A stretch of 64,000 nt of DNA. It comes from Paenibacillus dendritiformis (GTDB lineage Bacteria > Bacillota > Bacilli > Paenibacillales > Paenibacillaceae). The notes under the pieces are model-generated. The model did not search any database. It saw only the letters and a program-made list of their open reading frames with translations, and was not told the DNA's origin. The translations under genes and the position numbers were made by a program. Of the stretch, positions 1-8,656 are shown piece after piece. The stretch is taken from NCBI RefSeq assembly GCF_945605565.1, contig NZ_OX216966.1, forward strand, positions 4,208,001 through 4,272,000, in the 5' to 3' direction. Positions within the stretch are counted from its first letter, which is position 1; each line of letters begins with the position of its first letter.

Positions 1-154
1 CCGTTTCCCATTTGGCTTTCTTCACGGCAGGCGCTTCCATCTTGTTCGCTGCGGCCGACGCCGCTGCGGGAGCCGCGGCTGTCACTCCGGATGAGAGTGC
101 TCCTAGCAGCATCAAACCTGAGATCGCGGCAGCAATGTTTTTCTTAGTTAACAT
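1..154 (-). CDS. secreted protein, N-terminal fragment (runs off the left edge)
   Basis: The first 51 codons of a minus-strand gene are present and the rest lies outside the window. Translation begins MLTKKNIAAAISGLMLLGAL, which is a typical Sec signal peptide: positive N-terminus, hydrophobic core, then Ala-rich sequence with several possible AxA cleavage sites near residues 25-35. The start is chosen because AAAGGAG lies 8-12 bases upstream of the ATG. The mature part visible here is only about 20 Ala- and Lys-rich residues, so no family can be assigned. It is the last visible gene to the left of the ECF sigma pair and is separated from it by a terminator. Confidence 0.6.
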   Translation of the reverse strand, partial: MLTKKNIAAAISGLMLLGALSSGVTAAAPAAASAAANKMEAPAVKKAKWET

Positions 155-235
155 TCCTTAATCTCCTTTCGGGCATTGCCCTTTCGAATTCGCTCATCAG
201 TATAACCAATCTGGCTGCGCAAAAGGGACATTGAC

Positions 236-262
236 AAGAAAAAGGCCCGCGATTACGGCCTT
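236..262 (-). terminator. rho-independent terminator of the sigma/anti-sigma operon
   Basis: On the minus strand AAGGCC pairs with GGCCTT around a 9-base loop and is followed by a T-rich run. It lies 16 bases after the stop of the anti-sigma gene. Confidence 0.65.
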
Positions 263-277
263 CTTGAAGGGGAGGGA

Positions 278-1330
278 TTATGGCTTGATGACGAGCGCTT
301 CCAGCGCCTGCACGAATTCTTTTTTGGACAGCTTGCTCTCTTTATTCTCTATAAGCGTATAGGTGTACTTGCTCTTTTCGTCATACCAGAGCGCCATGTA
401 GTTCAGGCGGGATTTCTTTGATTTGGATTCATCATGGAAAAGTATCTCTTGGCCGTTAAGCTCAATTATGTCGACTTTCGTTCCGTCAGTAGGGTAGGTT
501 TGCACCTTCCCAGTACTTGATAATTTGCTGACATTAAGCCGCAACGAGCTTTGTCCGTCGCCATAGAGCACGCTGAGGGTTCCTTCTTCCCCAACAATCC
601 AAGGCATCTTCTTCGTAAAAATTTTCTGATTGCCCTTTGCCTTTTTGGCTTCCTGTTCGAACTCTTCGGCCAGCTTCATCCGTTCCGCGAAGTTCTCGTG
701 GACATCCTTGCCAAACATGAAATCGGGGTTCAGAATTCCTTCTTCAAAGACAAGGGTATCCGTCAGCCGCTCCGGAATAACCGGTCGCGTTTTCTTCTCC
801 TCGGTTACGCGCGAGATATATTGGCCGTAATCTGTATATTTCAGCGGCTTATACGCAAATTTGGCTTTGCCCGACGTATCCAGCGTATTTATAACGTCAT
901 CGTCCATATAATAAGCGATAATTTCCCCGGGACGAAGCTGCTCCTTCAGTTTCTCTATTTGCGGCTCGTACTTCTCAAGCTGCCTTGACAGCTTGTTTTG
1001 ATAGTATTGATATTTACGGTTCCTCTTTGCCTCGTCTTCGTACGACTTTGTTTGAATCAGCACTCTTCCTTTTTCATTAGTGATCTGAAAATATCGGGTT
1101 GCGGCAAAGCCGGTAAGTGAGGTCAATGCCACGATAATGCCCGTCACGATTATGAATGTCCTGCGGGTCATCCGGCGGGCTCCACTTCCCTTGGCATGGC
1201 TCTCCTTATGTATCCGGTAGACCCGTTCCATTACCTGCTCGCGCACATTGAAGGAAGAAGCGGCCGGATCCGGCTTCAGGCAACTGGCTATCTTCTTCTC
1301 ATCTGCAAGGCCGCCGCGGCATTGACGCAT
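278..1330 (-). CDS. membrane-anchored anti-sigma factor-like protein
   Basis: A 350-residue protein encoded directly after an ECF sigma factor; the two reading frames overlap by 43 bases, which indicates translational coupling. AGGTGAGCGA precedes the ATG. Residues 1-55 are a soluble basic region, one transmembrane segment spans about residues 58-76 (TFIIVTGIIVALTSLTGFAA), and the remaining ~270 residues would be outside the cell and are Lys/Glu rich. This N-in/C-out layout is that of anti-sigma factors that hold the ECF sigma at the membrane until an envelope signal arrives. I see no clear zinc-binding HxxxCxxC motif, so the sigma-binding mode is not evident. Role inferred from position and topology. 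Confidence 0.65.
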   Translation of the reverse strand: MRQCRGGLADEKKIASCLKPDPAASSFNVREQVMERVYRIHKESHAKGSGARRMTRRTFIIVTGIIVALTSLTGFAATRYFQITNEKGRVLIQTKSYEDEAKRNRKYQYYQNKLSRQLEKYEPQIEKLKEQLRPGEIIAYYMDDDVINTLDTSGKAKFAYKPLKYTDYGQYISRVTEEKKTRPVIPERLTDTLVFEEGILNPDFMFGKDVHENFAERMKLAEEFEQEAKKAKGNQKIFTKKMPWIVGEEGTLSVLYGDGQSSLRLNVSKLSSTGKVQTYPTDGTKVDIIELNGQEILFHDESKSKKSRLNYMALWYDEKSKYTYTLIENKESKLSKKEFVQALEALVIKP

Positions 1331-1872
1331 GTCTCGCTCACCTCGCTTTTACCCATTACGCTCTTTAACTTCTGTCTGACCCTTCCAAATCTCTTTTTCA
1401 CGGCTTCCTTGTTCTTATTCATGATGGCCCCAATCTCTTCGAACGACTTCTCCTCGAAGACGCGCAGCACGACCAGACTGCGCTCCTCGCCCGACAAGGA
1501 GAGCCAGGCCGATGCCAGCGGCTCGTCGAACAGTTCGTCCGTCATCGCCTGTTCTGCGCTCGGCGCCAGGTCATCCTGGCGGAAGAACCACATGATCTTG
1601 TGCTGAAGCTGGCGGCGCCGCAGCAGATTGAGACAGTGGTGATACGCGAGTTTATACAACCAGGAAGAGAAGCTGGCCAGCGGTTGGTACAGATGGATTT
1701 TCTCATACGCCTTGACCAGCACCTCCTGCACCGCATCCTCCGCTTCCTGCCGGTTCCCGAGCAAGCGGGTGCAATACCGGTAGAGCGGCTCCTGGAACCT
1801 CTCTACAATGCAGGCATACTCATGCACGTTCCCGGCCTGAACTTGAATGACCTTCTCTTCGATGCCGTCCAC
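1288..1872 (-). CDS. ECF-type RNA polymerase sigma factor
   Basis: A 194-residue sigma-70 family protein of the extracytoplasmic-function type. Region 2 is seen in the N-terminal half (AEDAVQEVLVKAYEKI, then FSSWLYKLAYHHCLNLLRRR) and region 4 in the C-terminal half (LSGEERSLVVLRVFEEKSFE followed by IGAIMNKNKEAVKKRFGRVR, the helix-turn-helix that reads the -35 element). The start is GTG, set by GGAGGG eight bases upstream. It would redirect RNA polymerase to a small envelope-stress type regulon; the partner gene downstream encodes its likely membrane-bound inhibitor. No target promoters could be identified with certainty. Confidence 0.88.
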   Translation of the reverse strand: MDGIEEKVIQVQAGNVHEYACIVERFQEPLYRYCTRLLGNRQEAEDAVQEVLVKAYEKIHLYQPLASFSSWLYKLAYHHCLNLLRRRQLQHKIMWFFRQDDLAPSAEQAMTDELFDEPLASAWLSLSGEERSLVVLRVFEEKSFEEIGAIMNKNKEAVKKRFGRVRQKLKSVMGKSEVSETCVNAAAALQMRRR

Positions 1873-2034
1873 AAATTAGACCCTCCTCTCTACCTTGCTA
1901 TAACACTTCAGCGAAGGAAAAAGGGACATATCCTGGCCAATTATTTTCCGGGCTTCATTCGGCGAGAGATTCACGCTGGAGAAAGCCGGACAGGAACCTC
2001 GGACCGCCGGCTTGACGGCACTCCCGATGGAACG

Positions 2035-2499
2035 CTAAGCGTATGCCGCGAGCTGCGCTTCGATGTAGCGCCAGGCGCTCTCCCTGTCCCGATGAACCCA
2101 ATCGAACTTGTCGAGCGATTCGGTGCTGTGAATGCCGAGCAGCAGGGTTCTGACCGCTTCCTCGCAATGCGGTCCGACAATGACGGCCAGCGGAAAGGGC
2201 TCCTCCACATCCTTGGCGCTCCCGATATCCAGTACGATGTCCAGCATATCCCCCCACTCATAATGCAGCTCCGACCAGTCGAGAATGACGCCGCTCGGAT
2301 CCCATGCCTCCATCGCGGCGACTCCCATCGCACTCATGAATCTCGCATCGCTGTTGCCGGAGGAGCCGAAGCCGTATTGGCCGGCATAAGCAATAAGCAG
2401 GATCTTATCATAGGTGCGGTTCGCCGCCGCTCCGATATAATACTTCACCTCAATGCCGCTCATGTCCGCAAGCTGCACTTCGCTAATTGGTAATGTCAT
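2035..2499 (-). CDS. conserved-looking hypothetical protein
   Basis: A 154-residue soluble protein with a good ribosome binding site (GGGAGGAAGC before ATG). No signal peptide, membrane segment or known catalytic motif was recognised. It contains an acidic, aromatic stretch (VILDWSELHYEWGDMLDIVL) and a C-terminal region rich in Trp, Arg and Asp. It follows the double-GNAT gene by 68 bases on the same strand, so the two may be co-transcribed. Function unknown; I do not assign a family. Confidence 0.6.
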   Translation of the reverse strand: MTLPISEVQLADMSGIEVKYYIGAAANRTYDKILLIAYAGQYGFGSSGNSDARFMSAMGVAAMEAWDPSGVILDWSELHYEWGDMLDIVLDIGSAKDVEEPFPLAVIVGPHCEEAVRTLLLGIHSTESLDKFDWVHRDRESAWRYIEAQLAAYA

Positions 2500-2567
2500 G
2501 CTTCCTTCCTCCCGTCTGCTTTTTAGAATCCATTATCGCGGCTAGCGGGATGAGGGCCGCTCCCCCC

Positions 2568-4001
2568 TCATTCGCTTGTCCAATTGGCAGCCGCAATCGT
2601 ATAAAAGCGAAGCCGGTGCAATTCATGGAATCCGGCTTTGCGATACAAACGCAGCGCCTGCTCGTTGTCTGCCCGAACGCACAGCGTAATATTTTCGATC
2701 CGAGGGTCTTCGAACAAATAACCCAGCCCCCGCTGGAGCAGCGCCTGCCCGATTCCTCTCCCCCGTGCCGAAGGGGCGACGGCAATGAACTCAATCCGGC
2801 CTTCGCCGAACTCCGGCTCCCGCTCCACGTAAATATAACCTTGCAGGCCATTCTCGTCTTCATACATAAAGACGCGATAATTTGCGTTCATTCGTTCCAA
2901 TATGTCCGGGCCGCTCCGGTACGTTCCGGGAAATGCGGCCTCATGCAGGCGAAGGAATTCGCCTGAGCGGAGCGGTGACAGTTCCCGCACGGAGGGGGGC
3001 GCATGGCTGAGAGGGAGCGGCCGCTCTGCCTTGAGCACCACCTCCGTACTCTTCAACTCCGCCCCAAGCTGCAGCATCCATTGCTGGGCATTCCGGTTCA
3101 TCTCATGATAAAAGCCGTAAAACGTATCTACCTGATACTCCAGTTCATTCTTCATTCGGTTCCATAGCTGCATCGCTCGCTGCTGCCATTCATCCTGCGG
3201 ACAGCTCAGGAACGGCCCCCATATTTCCGCAGATCGGCCGCCCGCATCGATATCGAACCCAAGCGCTCCAATCAGCTCGCCTCGTTCCATCTGTACGGCG
3301 AATGATGCATCCAGAGCGGAGAATTCATGCTCCAGCGTATGCTCGATCTCATCCGCATCCTCCCCGCAATAACCGATATGATGCTTCGGATCCCGATTCA
3401 AGCCCGCGATGAACGAAGCAAGCGTGCGCTTGTCCGGGAACACGCGGGCGCATTCGGCCGCGGAAGAAACGATCGCTGCTTCATCGCCGGTCTGACGCAC
3501 CTGATCCCATACCATCGCAATCTCGGTATGCCTGTCTTCTCCAATCTGTATCTCTTTCGTATGCCGCGCCCTGCCGCCCATCTTCTCGTAAAAGGCAATG
3601 GCCGGATTCCCTTCCAGCACCCATAAATGCAGCGAGGTTCGCCCCCTCGCTCTCATCTCGGCCGCCATCCGCCCGAACAGATTTCGGCCCAAGCCTCTGC
3701 CCTGGACATCCGCCAATAAATAGAAGGCGTAGATTTCATAGTCATAACCCCACTCCGGCTCCCGGCTGCTGCCGGCATGAAGGAAGCCGACGATCCCCTG
3801 CTCCTCCGTCTCGGCGACGATAAGCGTCTGATCGGGGGGCAATTGCGTCAATATGCTGTCCCATATCTTCCTGCGGCGCTCTACGCGCAGGGATTGGAGA
3901 TATTTTTCCGACACCAAGCCCGAGTATGTAGTCAGCCAGCTAGCCACATGAACCCCAGCGATGGCTGCCGCATCGTCTGCGGAAGCGGTTCTTATCCTCA
4001 T
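2568..4001 (-). CDS. tandem GNAT-fold acetyltransferase (two or three GNAT units)
   Basis: A 477-residue protein with a GNAT domain at each end. Domain one (about 1-165) has the acetyl-CoA loop in VQGRGLGRNLFGRMAAEM and the family ending NPAIAFYEKMGGR. The last domain (about 335-477) has ARGRGIGQALLQRGLGYLF and NEQALRLYRKAGFHELH. The central ~160 residues look like a degenerate GNAT fold without a clear acetyl-CoA loop. Proteins of this build N-acetylate small molecules or peptides; the substrate cannot be read here. TAAGGAGGTTCGTTGCGCG precedes the ATG. The hypothetical gene downstream may be in the same transcript. Confidence 0.85.
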   Translation of the reverse strand: MRIRTASADDAAAIAGVHVASWLTTYSGLVSEKYLQSLRVERRRKIWDSILTQLPPDQTLIVAETEEQGIVGFLHAGSSREPEWGYDYEIYAFYLLADVQGRGLGRNLFGRMAAEMRARGRTSLHLWVLEGNPAIAFYEKMGGRARHTKEIQIGEDRHTEIAMVWDQVRQTGDEAAIVSSAAECARVFPDKRTLASFIAGLNRDPKHHIGYCGEDADEIEHTLEHEFSALDASFAVQMERGELIGALGFDIDAGGRSAEIWGPFLSCPQDEWQQRAMQLWNRMKNELEYQVDTFYGFYHEMNRNAQQWMLQLGAELKSTEVVLKAERPLPLSHAPPSVRELSPLRSGEFLRLHEAAFPGTYRSGPDILERMNANYRVFMYEDENGLQGYIYVEREPEFGEGRIEFIAVAPSARGRGIGQALLQRGLGYLFEDPRIENITLCVRADNEQALRLYRKAGFHELHRLRFYTIAAANWTSE

Positions 4002-4277
4002 CGCGCAACGAACCTCCTTATCGTGGAATGCACTGCTGATCCGGCAGCAGAATCATTCCTCCATTTTATTTAACGTAATTAATAATTATGATCATTAATG
4101 ATTTTTCTGCCGCAGTTCAGGCACGCTTCAATCTTGTCGATCGGCTTGACGCGTTGCTCCGGTTCTCAGCACCCCAAGCGAAATCAAGCCCTGGCAATAT
4201 CCTCAAGCCGGGGTGTAAATTCGCCGTGCCTCCCCGGCACGCGCATCATAGTGTAATGATAAAGGAGGGGAGCACCA

Positions 4278-4508
4278 ATGGAAGCTTATTATAATTGCTT
4301 ATATTGCATGAACAAAAAAGTCCGCATTCTAACCGTGGACCGCAAAGAATATGTCGGAACGATTGTGAATGTGGATAGAGAGAATGTCTATTTGCGTCCT
4401 GAGACGAGAGGCGGCAAAGTCAAGACTTCCGGATTCTACCCCTACTCTTACAGCAACGATATCATCACACTCAGCTTATTCGTCCTGCTTGCCATCGCAT
4501 TGCTGTAA
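4278..4508 (+). CDS. small membrane-associated protein
   Basis: A 76-residue protein with a very strong ribosome binding site (AAAGGAGGGG, spacing 7-8). The N-terminal part (MNKKVRILTVDRKEYVGTIV then NVDRENVYLRPE) reads like a small Sm/LSM-type beta-barrel strand set; the C-terminus is a hydrophobic tail (IITLSLFVLLAIALL) able to enter the membrane. Many Bacillales carry short proteins of this layout of unknown role. The gene stands alone on the plus strand and ends in a hairpin at 4517-4537. Confidence 0.65.
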   Translation: MEAYYNCLYCMNKKVRILTVDRKEYVGTIVNVDRENVYLRPETRGGKVKTSGFYPYSYSNDIITLSLFVLLAIALL

Positions 4509-4516
4509 CGCGACAA

Positions 4517-4537
4517 GGCCCGGCATGCTGCCGGGCC
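4517..4537. terminator. GC-rich hairpin, possible bidirectional terminator
   Basis: GGCCCGGCA and TGCCGGGCC form a perfect 9-bp stem around three bases. There is no strong T-run on either side, so termination is plausible rather than certain. It sits between the small plus-strand gene and the end of the minus-strand methyltransferase pseudogene. Confidence 0.45.
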
Positions 4538-4593
4538 AGTTGCTTGCCCTATGAAGAAGCTCTGCGTGAACAGGCATGGATGCGCTTCCGACG

Positions 4594-5382
4594 CTAGAAC
4601 TTAACCGCCATGATGATATAAGACTTCGGTATGCCCTTATCGAAAACATCGCAAGAGAGGTTCGGAAGTTCCTCCAACGACTTCACGTAAAGCCCTTCCG
4701 CCGCGATCGAGGTCACGATTTCGCCCAATGTCCAGTTCCGCAGCCGCACCTTGCGGGTTGTATCCGGGACAGCGCCCCTATCCAGATATTTGGTATAGGC
4801 GACTTCTTTTTCAATCAGCGACGTATCGAAGTAATCTCCCGTCACTTTATGCTTACGTATATTCGCGGTCGTTCCTCTGGATTATATCAGCTTCGTCGAT
4901 ACGGGATGGAAATCCTGCAGAATCAGCCAGCCTCCCCGGGCCAACAGGCAGGAGACCACTCCGAACAGAGGACGCAGATCCTGGAAATAATGCAGAATCC
5001 CCTGTTCCATCAGCACGATATCGTATGATTGCGTCAGCTCACAAGCGGGCAGATGCAGCACGTCGGCGACGATATATTGAATGCGGACGCCCGCTTCCGC
5101 AGCCAGCTCCTTCGCATAGCGCTCGTTGTCTGTTGAGAAATCGACGATCGTGACCTCCGCCCCCAGCAAGGCAAGGGCCACCGCTTTGCTGCCGTTTGAA
5201 CCGAGAAGATTGATGATCCTCTTCTGTCGAATATCTCCTGCATGTTTATATAATTCTCCGATCCGCTTCGCCGGGTCTTTTTTGATCCGGGCCGCCGCTT
5301 CTTCCGGCTTACCGAAGCGATTCAGCCATGCTTGATAGGCATGGGCATTCCATGATGCTTGATTGCCTTGTGTCGTCTCCAT
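4594..5382 (-). pseudogene. class I SAM-dependent methyltransferase gene, interrupted by one in-frame TAA
   Basis: Read as one frame of 262 codons this is a complete class I methyltransferase. The SAM-binding region is IINLLGSNGSKAVALALLGA followed by the acidic VTIVDFS, then VADVLHLP, and IVLMEQGILHYFQDL with LLARGGWLILQDFHP. A TAA at 4882-4884 stops the frame just after HPVSTKLI. The same frame continues across it (SRGTTANIRKHK then VTGDYFDTS) to the natural C-terminus DKGIPKSYIIMAVKF. There is no frameshift, only a single nonsense codon. The truncated 166-residue product would lack the C-terminal substrate lid. Either a recent pseudogene, a sequencing error, or a readthrough case; the first two are more likely. 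Confidence 0.75.
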
Positions 5383-5533
5383 TCGACATCCTCCATCCTA
5401 GTCCGTTCGATGTTATGCGATTGTGGAGACAGAATTGAACAATGGAATCACCTCGGCCTTCGGATTGGATAACGGTACGGTAACGTATTATAGGATATCT
5501 GCATGAATGGAGAGTTGCTTGGTTATTCCCTGC

Positions 5534-6061
5534 CTATCGATTGATTAGATACCTCGCCGCCTCCCATATTTCAGCGGCGATATAATCGGGTTCGATATCC
5601 GGCCATCTGTGCTTGAATTCGGTCAGCGACCCCTCGCCCCAGCCGGTTCGAACCAAAATTTTGAGCGCTCCGGCCCTATGGGCCGCGATCATGTCTGTGT
5701 CGCCGACATCGCCGATGACGGCACATCTCGCCAGATCGAGTCCGTGCTCTGCGGCGGCTTGAAGCAGCATGCCGATGCCCGGCTTCCTGCAGGCGCAGCC
5801 CGCCTCGGAGCTATGCGGGCAAATATAGGCTTGATCGAAGCCGTACGTCCGGAATTGCTCTTCGAATTCCTCGATCGCGGCTTCTCCTCTTGCAATCCGG
5901 TGCTGGTTCGTAAACGCGAAGATTCGCAGCCCGGACCCTTTTAATAATGCGATCGCTTCTAATGCGCGCGGGTACAGCGTAAAGTCTCTCGGATGAATAA
6001 AGTGGCCCGTGCCTCCCAAGGTGCCGTCCCGATCGATAAATACGGCCTGCATTTCGCCCAT
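5534..6061 (-). CDS. HAD-superfamily phosphatase, GmhB / histidinol-phosphatase type
   Basis: About 175 residues. Motif I is FIDRDGTLGG (nucleophile and acid/base Asp in DxD), motif II is FAFTNQ, and motif III/IV is RKPGIGML with GDVGDTDMIAA. A Cys-x-His-x5-Cys-x-Cys cluster (CPHSSEAGCAC) gives the zinc loop seen in D-glycero-D-manno-heptose-1,7-bisphosphate phosphatase (GmhB) and HisB-N enzymes. The ATG at 6061 is preferred over an in-frame start at 6124 because GAAGGAG lies eight bases upstream. No heptose or histidine genes are near, so the substrate is open. Confidence 0.85.
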   Translation of the reverse strand: MGEMQAVFIDRDGTLGGTGHFIHPRDFTLYPRALEAIALLKGSGLRIFAFTNQHRIARGEAAIEEFEEQFRTYGFDQAYICPHSSEAGCACRKPGIGMLLQAAAEHGLDLARCAVIGDVGDTDMIAAHRAGALKILVRTGWGEGSLTEFKHRWPDIEPDYIAAEIWEAARYLINR

Positions 6062-6148
6062 GTTACACACTCCTTCGCAAGAGGATAAGGTACTCGGAGC
6101 CGGAACATGCGAACTTCCGCGCAAGACGGGAGCGCTGCGCAGCCCGCC

Positions 6149-6727
6149 CTAAATGGACGTCTTGGGGCTGGAGACGTTAGAATACAGAATCGATACGGCG
6201 ATCTCGCAGATTTCATCGGTGTTGTTTTTGTAAATATGTCCGGTCTCCGCCGAGAACGAGATGGCATCGCCCTTGCTTAACGTGCTCGTCTCCGGCCCGA
6301 TCTCGATCGTCAGCGTGCCCTCAAATACGGTGATCGACTCGATCACCCCCAGACCGTGCGGCTCCGATTGATAGGAGCAGCCCGGAAGCAGCCGGGCCCG
6401 GAACGTCTCCAGCGAGACGCCAGGCGCCGCATACGTGTTGTACGCCTCGAAGCGCTTGTTGTCTTCTCGGAACTGGGGCTGTTCCTCCGCCCGCACCACT
6501 TTCAGGGACGGATTCTCGAATATGAACGCCGTGAGCGGCACCTGTAAGCCGGAAGCAATCTTCCACAGCGTAGCGACCGTCGGGTTCGAGCTGCCGCGCT
6601 CAATCTGGCCAAGCATTGGCTTGCTTACGCCCGTTAGCTCCGCCAGATCATCCAGCGTCAGGTTCAACTGCTGCCGATAGTGACGAAGACGCTTGCCGAT
6701 CCGATCTGAGATTAAATCTTTTTCCAT
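6149..6727 (-). CDS. XRE-family regulator with C-terminal cupin domain
   Basis: About 192 residues. An N-terminal helix-turn-helix (LTLDDLAELTGVSKPMLGQI then ERGSSNPTVATLWKIA) is followed by a cupin beta-barrel (about residues 95-190) with a metal/ligand-type stretch (VFEGTLTIEIG, LSKGDAISFSAETGHIYKN). The start at 6727 is set by GGGAGG; another in-frame codon lies ten codons upstream. The gene diverges from azlCD across a 150-bp intergenic region. XRE-cupin proteins next to azlCD commonly regulate that transporter, probably sensing an amino acid or its analogue in the cupin pocket; this role is inferred from position. Confidence 0.88.
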   Translation of the reverse strand: MEKDLISDRIGKRLRHYRQQLNLTLDDLAELTGVSKPMLGQIERGSSNPTVATLWKIASGLQVPLTAFIFENPSLKVVRAEEQPQFREDNKRFEAYNTYAAPGVSLETFRARLLPGCSYQSEPHGLGVIESITVFEGTLTIEIGPETSTLSKGDAISFSAETGHIYKNNTDEICEIAVSILYSNVSSPKTSI

Positions 6728-6877
6728 AGCTTCCTCCCAAGATGCAGAGATGTTCAAAATTCAAACACTTTCACAATAACATGACAAAAATTAGACAGAA
6801 AAGTAGTTGATTCCGCCTGCCGGTATGTTATATTATATCTCGGGACTTACGATAACATATTAGAGGAGCATACCGGA

Positions 6878-7588
6878 ATGTCGGGCTATGTATCATCCAC
6901 AATACCAAAGACTATACCACTGCGAAAAGGGTTTACGAAAGCCGTTTTCGATGTATTTCCGCTTGCGGTGAGCGTGTTCACGTATGGTCTTGCGTTCGGC
7001 GCGCTGGCCAACAACGCCAATCATTTCACATGGTTGGAGACGATTGCGATGTCCTTTTTTGTCGTGTCTGGCGCGGGGCAATTCACGATCCTGTCCTTAC
7101 TCCAGCAGGATGCGGCCCTGTGGACGATTGCGCTCAGCACGTTTCTAATCAATGCCCGTTATATCATTTATACCTTGTCCGTGGGCCGCGAGCTTGAATC
7201 ATGCCGCCGGGGACAGCCGCTCTGGCTGTGCCACATCATTACGGACGAGAGCTACAGCGTGTCCATGATGGAGGCGCAGCGCGGCAAGCTCAGTGTCGGC
7301 TACGTCGCAGGCGCTGGCTGCACCGTATTCCTGTCATGGGTTCTGAGCTCGGCTGTCGGGTACCAGATCGGTGGATTCATCCAGGATCCTGCCCGGTTCG
7401 GCCTGGACTTCGCCTTCACGGCAGCCTTCCTCGGCCTGCTTGTCGTCATGCTCAAGCGACGCAGCCACGCCGCGGCAGCCGGACTCGCGATTGCCGCCTC
7501 CGTGCTGGCCTATCCTTGGTTCGGCACGTCCGGAGCGGTGTTCGCCGGAGCGGCGGCCGCATTTGCCGTAGGAGTGTATGCCAAATGA
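6878..7588 (+). CDS. azlC: branched-chain amino acid export protein, large subunit AzlC
   Basis: A 236-residue membrane protein of the AzlC family. The family start is visible in FDVFPLAVSVFTYGLAFGAL and the membrane signature in SFFVVSGAGQFTILSLL; another conserved part is LINARYIIYTLSVG and ITDESYSV. With AzlD it forms a two-subunit exporter for branched-chain amino acids or toxic analogues such as azaleucine in Bacillus. GAGGAGCATACCGGA precedes the ATG. The stop overlaps the azlD start (ATGA). A possible promoter with TTGATT and TATATT spaced 16 bases lies in the gap to the XRE regulator, which reads the other way. Confidence 0.92.
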   Translation: MSGYVSSTIPKTIPLRKGFTKAVFDVFPLAVSVFTYGLAFGALANNANHFTWLETIAMSFFVVSGAGQFTILSLLQQDAALWTIALSTFLINARYIIYTLSVGRELESCRRGQPLWLCHIITDESYSVSMMEAQRGKLSVGYVAGAGCTVFLSWVLSSAVGYQIGGFIQDPARFGLDFAFTAAFLGLLVVMLKRRSHAAAAGLAIAASVLAYPWFGTSGAVFAGAAAAFAVGVYAK

Positions 7589-7902
7589 TCTCGCTGCCGA
7601 TCCTTATCGTCATCTGCGTTGCCGCCGCAGCGACCTACCTGACGCGGTATCCGAGCATGGCGCTCGCCCGGTACATCAAGATGTCGCCCGGCATCGAACG
7701 CGGCTTCCGCTATGTGCCGATCGGTGTATTCGCCGCGCTCGTCGCTCCAGCCATCTTCTATCACCCGACCGTCGACGGCCAGATCGAATGGATGTATTAT
7801 GTAGCGGTCGTCGTGACCAGCCTGACCGCCTGGCTTAGCAAAAGCCCGCTCTGGGCCATGGTCGCCGGCGTGCTCGTCATTGCGCTGCTGCGGCTCATAT
7901 AG
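7585..7902 (+). CDS. azlD: branched-chain amino acid export protein, small subunit AzlD
   Basis: A 105-residue protein with three or four transmembrane segments. It begins MISLPILIVICVAAAATYLT and carries RYVPIGVFAALVAPAIF, both typical of AzlD. The ATG overlaps the azlC stop in an ATGA arrangement, so the subunits are translationally coupled, as expected for a 1:1 complex. An 11-bp hairpin follows at 7925-7950. Confidence 0.92.
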   Translation: MISLPILIVICVAAAATYLTRYPSMALARYIKMSPGIERGFRYVPIGVFAALVAPAIFYHPTVDGQIEWMYYVAVVVTSLTAWLSKSPLWAMVAGVLVIALLRLI

Positions 7903-7924
7903 TTCAGCGGCCGCGTTCCGATTC

Positions 7925-7950
7925 AAGCGCATTCCAGCAGGAATGCGCTT
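7925..7950. terminator. bidirectional terminator between azlCD and the S51 peptidase
   Basis: AAGCGCATTCC and GGAATGCGCTT form a perfect 11-bp stem with a 4-base loop. It lies between two convergent genes; T-runs are weak. Confidence 0.55.
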
Positions 7951-7960
7951 GTAGCTGTTC

Positions 7961-8617
7961 CTACGATTGCAGATCCTGTCGGGCGAAGCGGTACAGCCCC
8001 TCGCCTTCCGATTGCACAGGCTCTTCGTTCATGAAATGCACGCCTGTGCCGTCATCCAGCCCGTACCCAATGGATGCCCCGGTCCGCAGAACCGCTGCCT
8101 TCAGGTTCTCCTCCTCATTCCATTGCGTGTAATGGACGCTGATTACCGCATTGCGAAGCAAGCCCAATCCTTGAAGGAACAGATTCGTATTGCTGGCGTT
8201 ATCGATCGCCGGGATGACGCAATCGGCCGGGCTGATCAAGGCGCCGGCGGAAAAGCCCGCCACCGGGACGCCCTTGCCGTACATGTCCTGGATAACGCTC
8301 CCCAGCACCGTACCGACGATATGACTCCGGTACCGCTCCGTATCCCCGCCGCAGATGACGATTCCGTTGCAGCCGAGCAACTGCTCGATCGCCGTGCGCG
8401 AAGGTTGGGGAGTTAGCGCCAAATACATAAATTCGGTCAATCCGGTCCGTTCGATCACCTCTGTGTAGAGAGGCATATACTCTCGCCATCCGTCTCTCTC
8501 GATGAATAATATCGCTGTCTTGCCCTTCCTGGCTGAAGCGATTGCCGCGAACTTCCTTCCCAGCTCTTCCCCGAACGGCGGTCCTCCGCCAAATAGAAAC
8601 AGATGACGATCCTTCAT
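7961..8617 (-). CDS. peptidase S51 family protein (peptidase E / cyanophycinase-like)
   Basis: A 218-residue protein with the class I amidotransferase-like fold of family S51. The nucleophile elbow is GFSAGA with Ser at residue 123, preceded by VICGGDTERY, the usual block carrying oxyanion-hole residues; a GLGLL...SVHYTQWNE segment supplies the His-containing part. Known members cleave alpha- or beta-aspartyl dipeptides, or cyanophycin. No cyanophycin synthetase is near, so a cytoplasmic dipeptidase role is more likely. The gene is alone between a convergent azlD and the upstream lipoprotein. Confidence 0.82.
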   Translation of the reverse strand: MKDRHLFLFGGGPPFGEELGRKFAAIASARKGKTAILFIERDGWREYMPLYTEVIERTGLTEFMYLALTPQPSRTAIEQLLGCNGIVICGGDTERYRSHIVGTVLGSVIQDMYGKGVPVAGFSAGALISPADCVIPAIDNASNTNLFLQGLGLLRNAVISVHYTQWNEEENLKAAVLRTGASIGYGLDDGTGVHFMNEEPVQSEGEGLYRFARQDLQS

Positions 8618-8656
8618 TCCAACTACTCCTTTCTTGTCCGCGAGATGATTACGATA

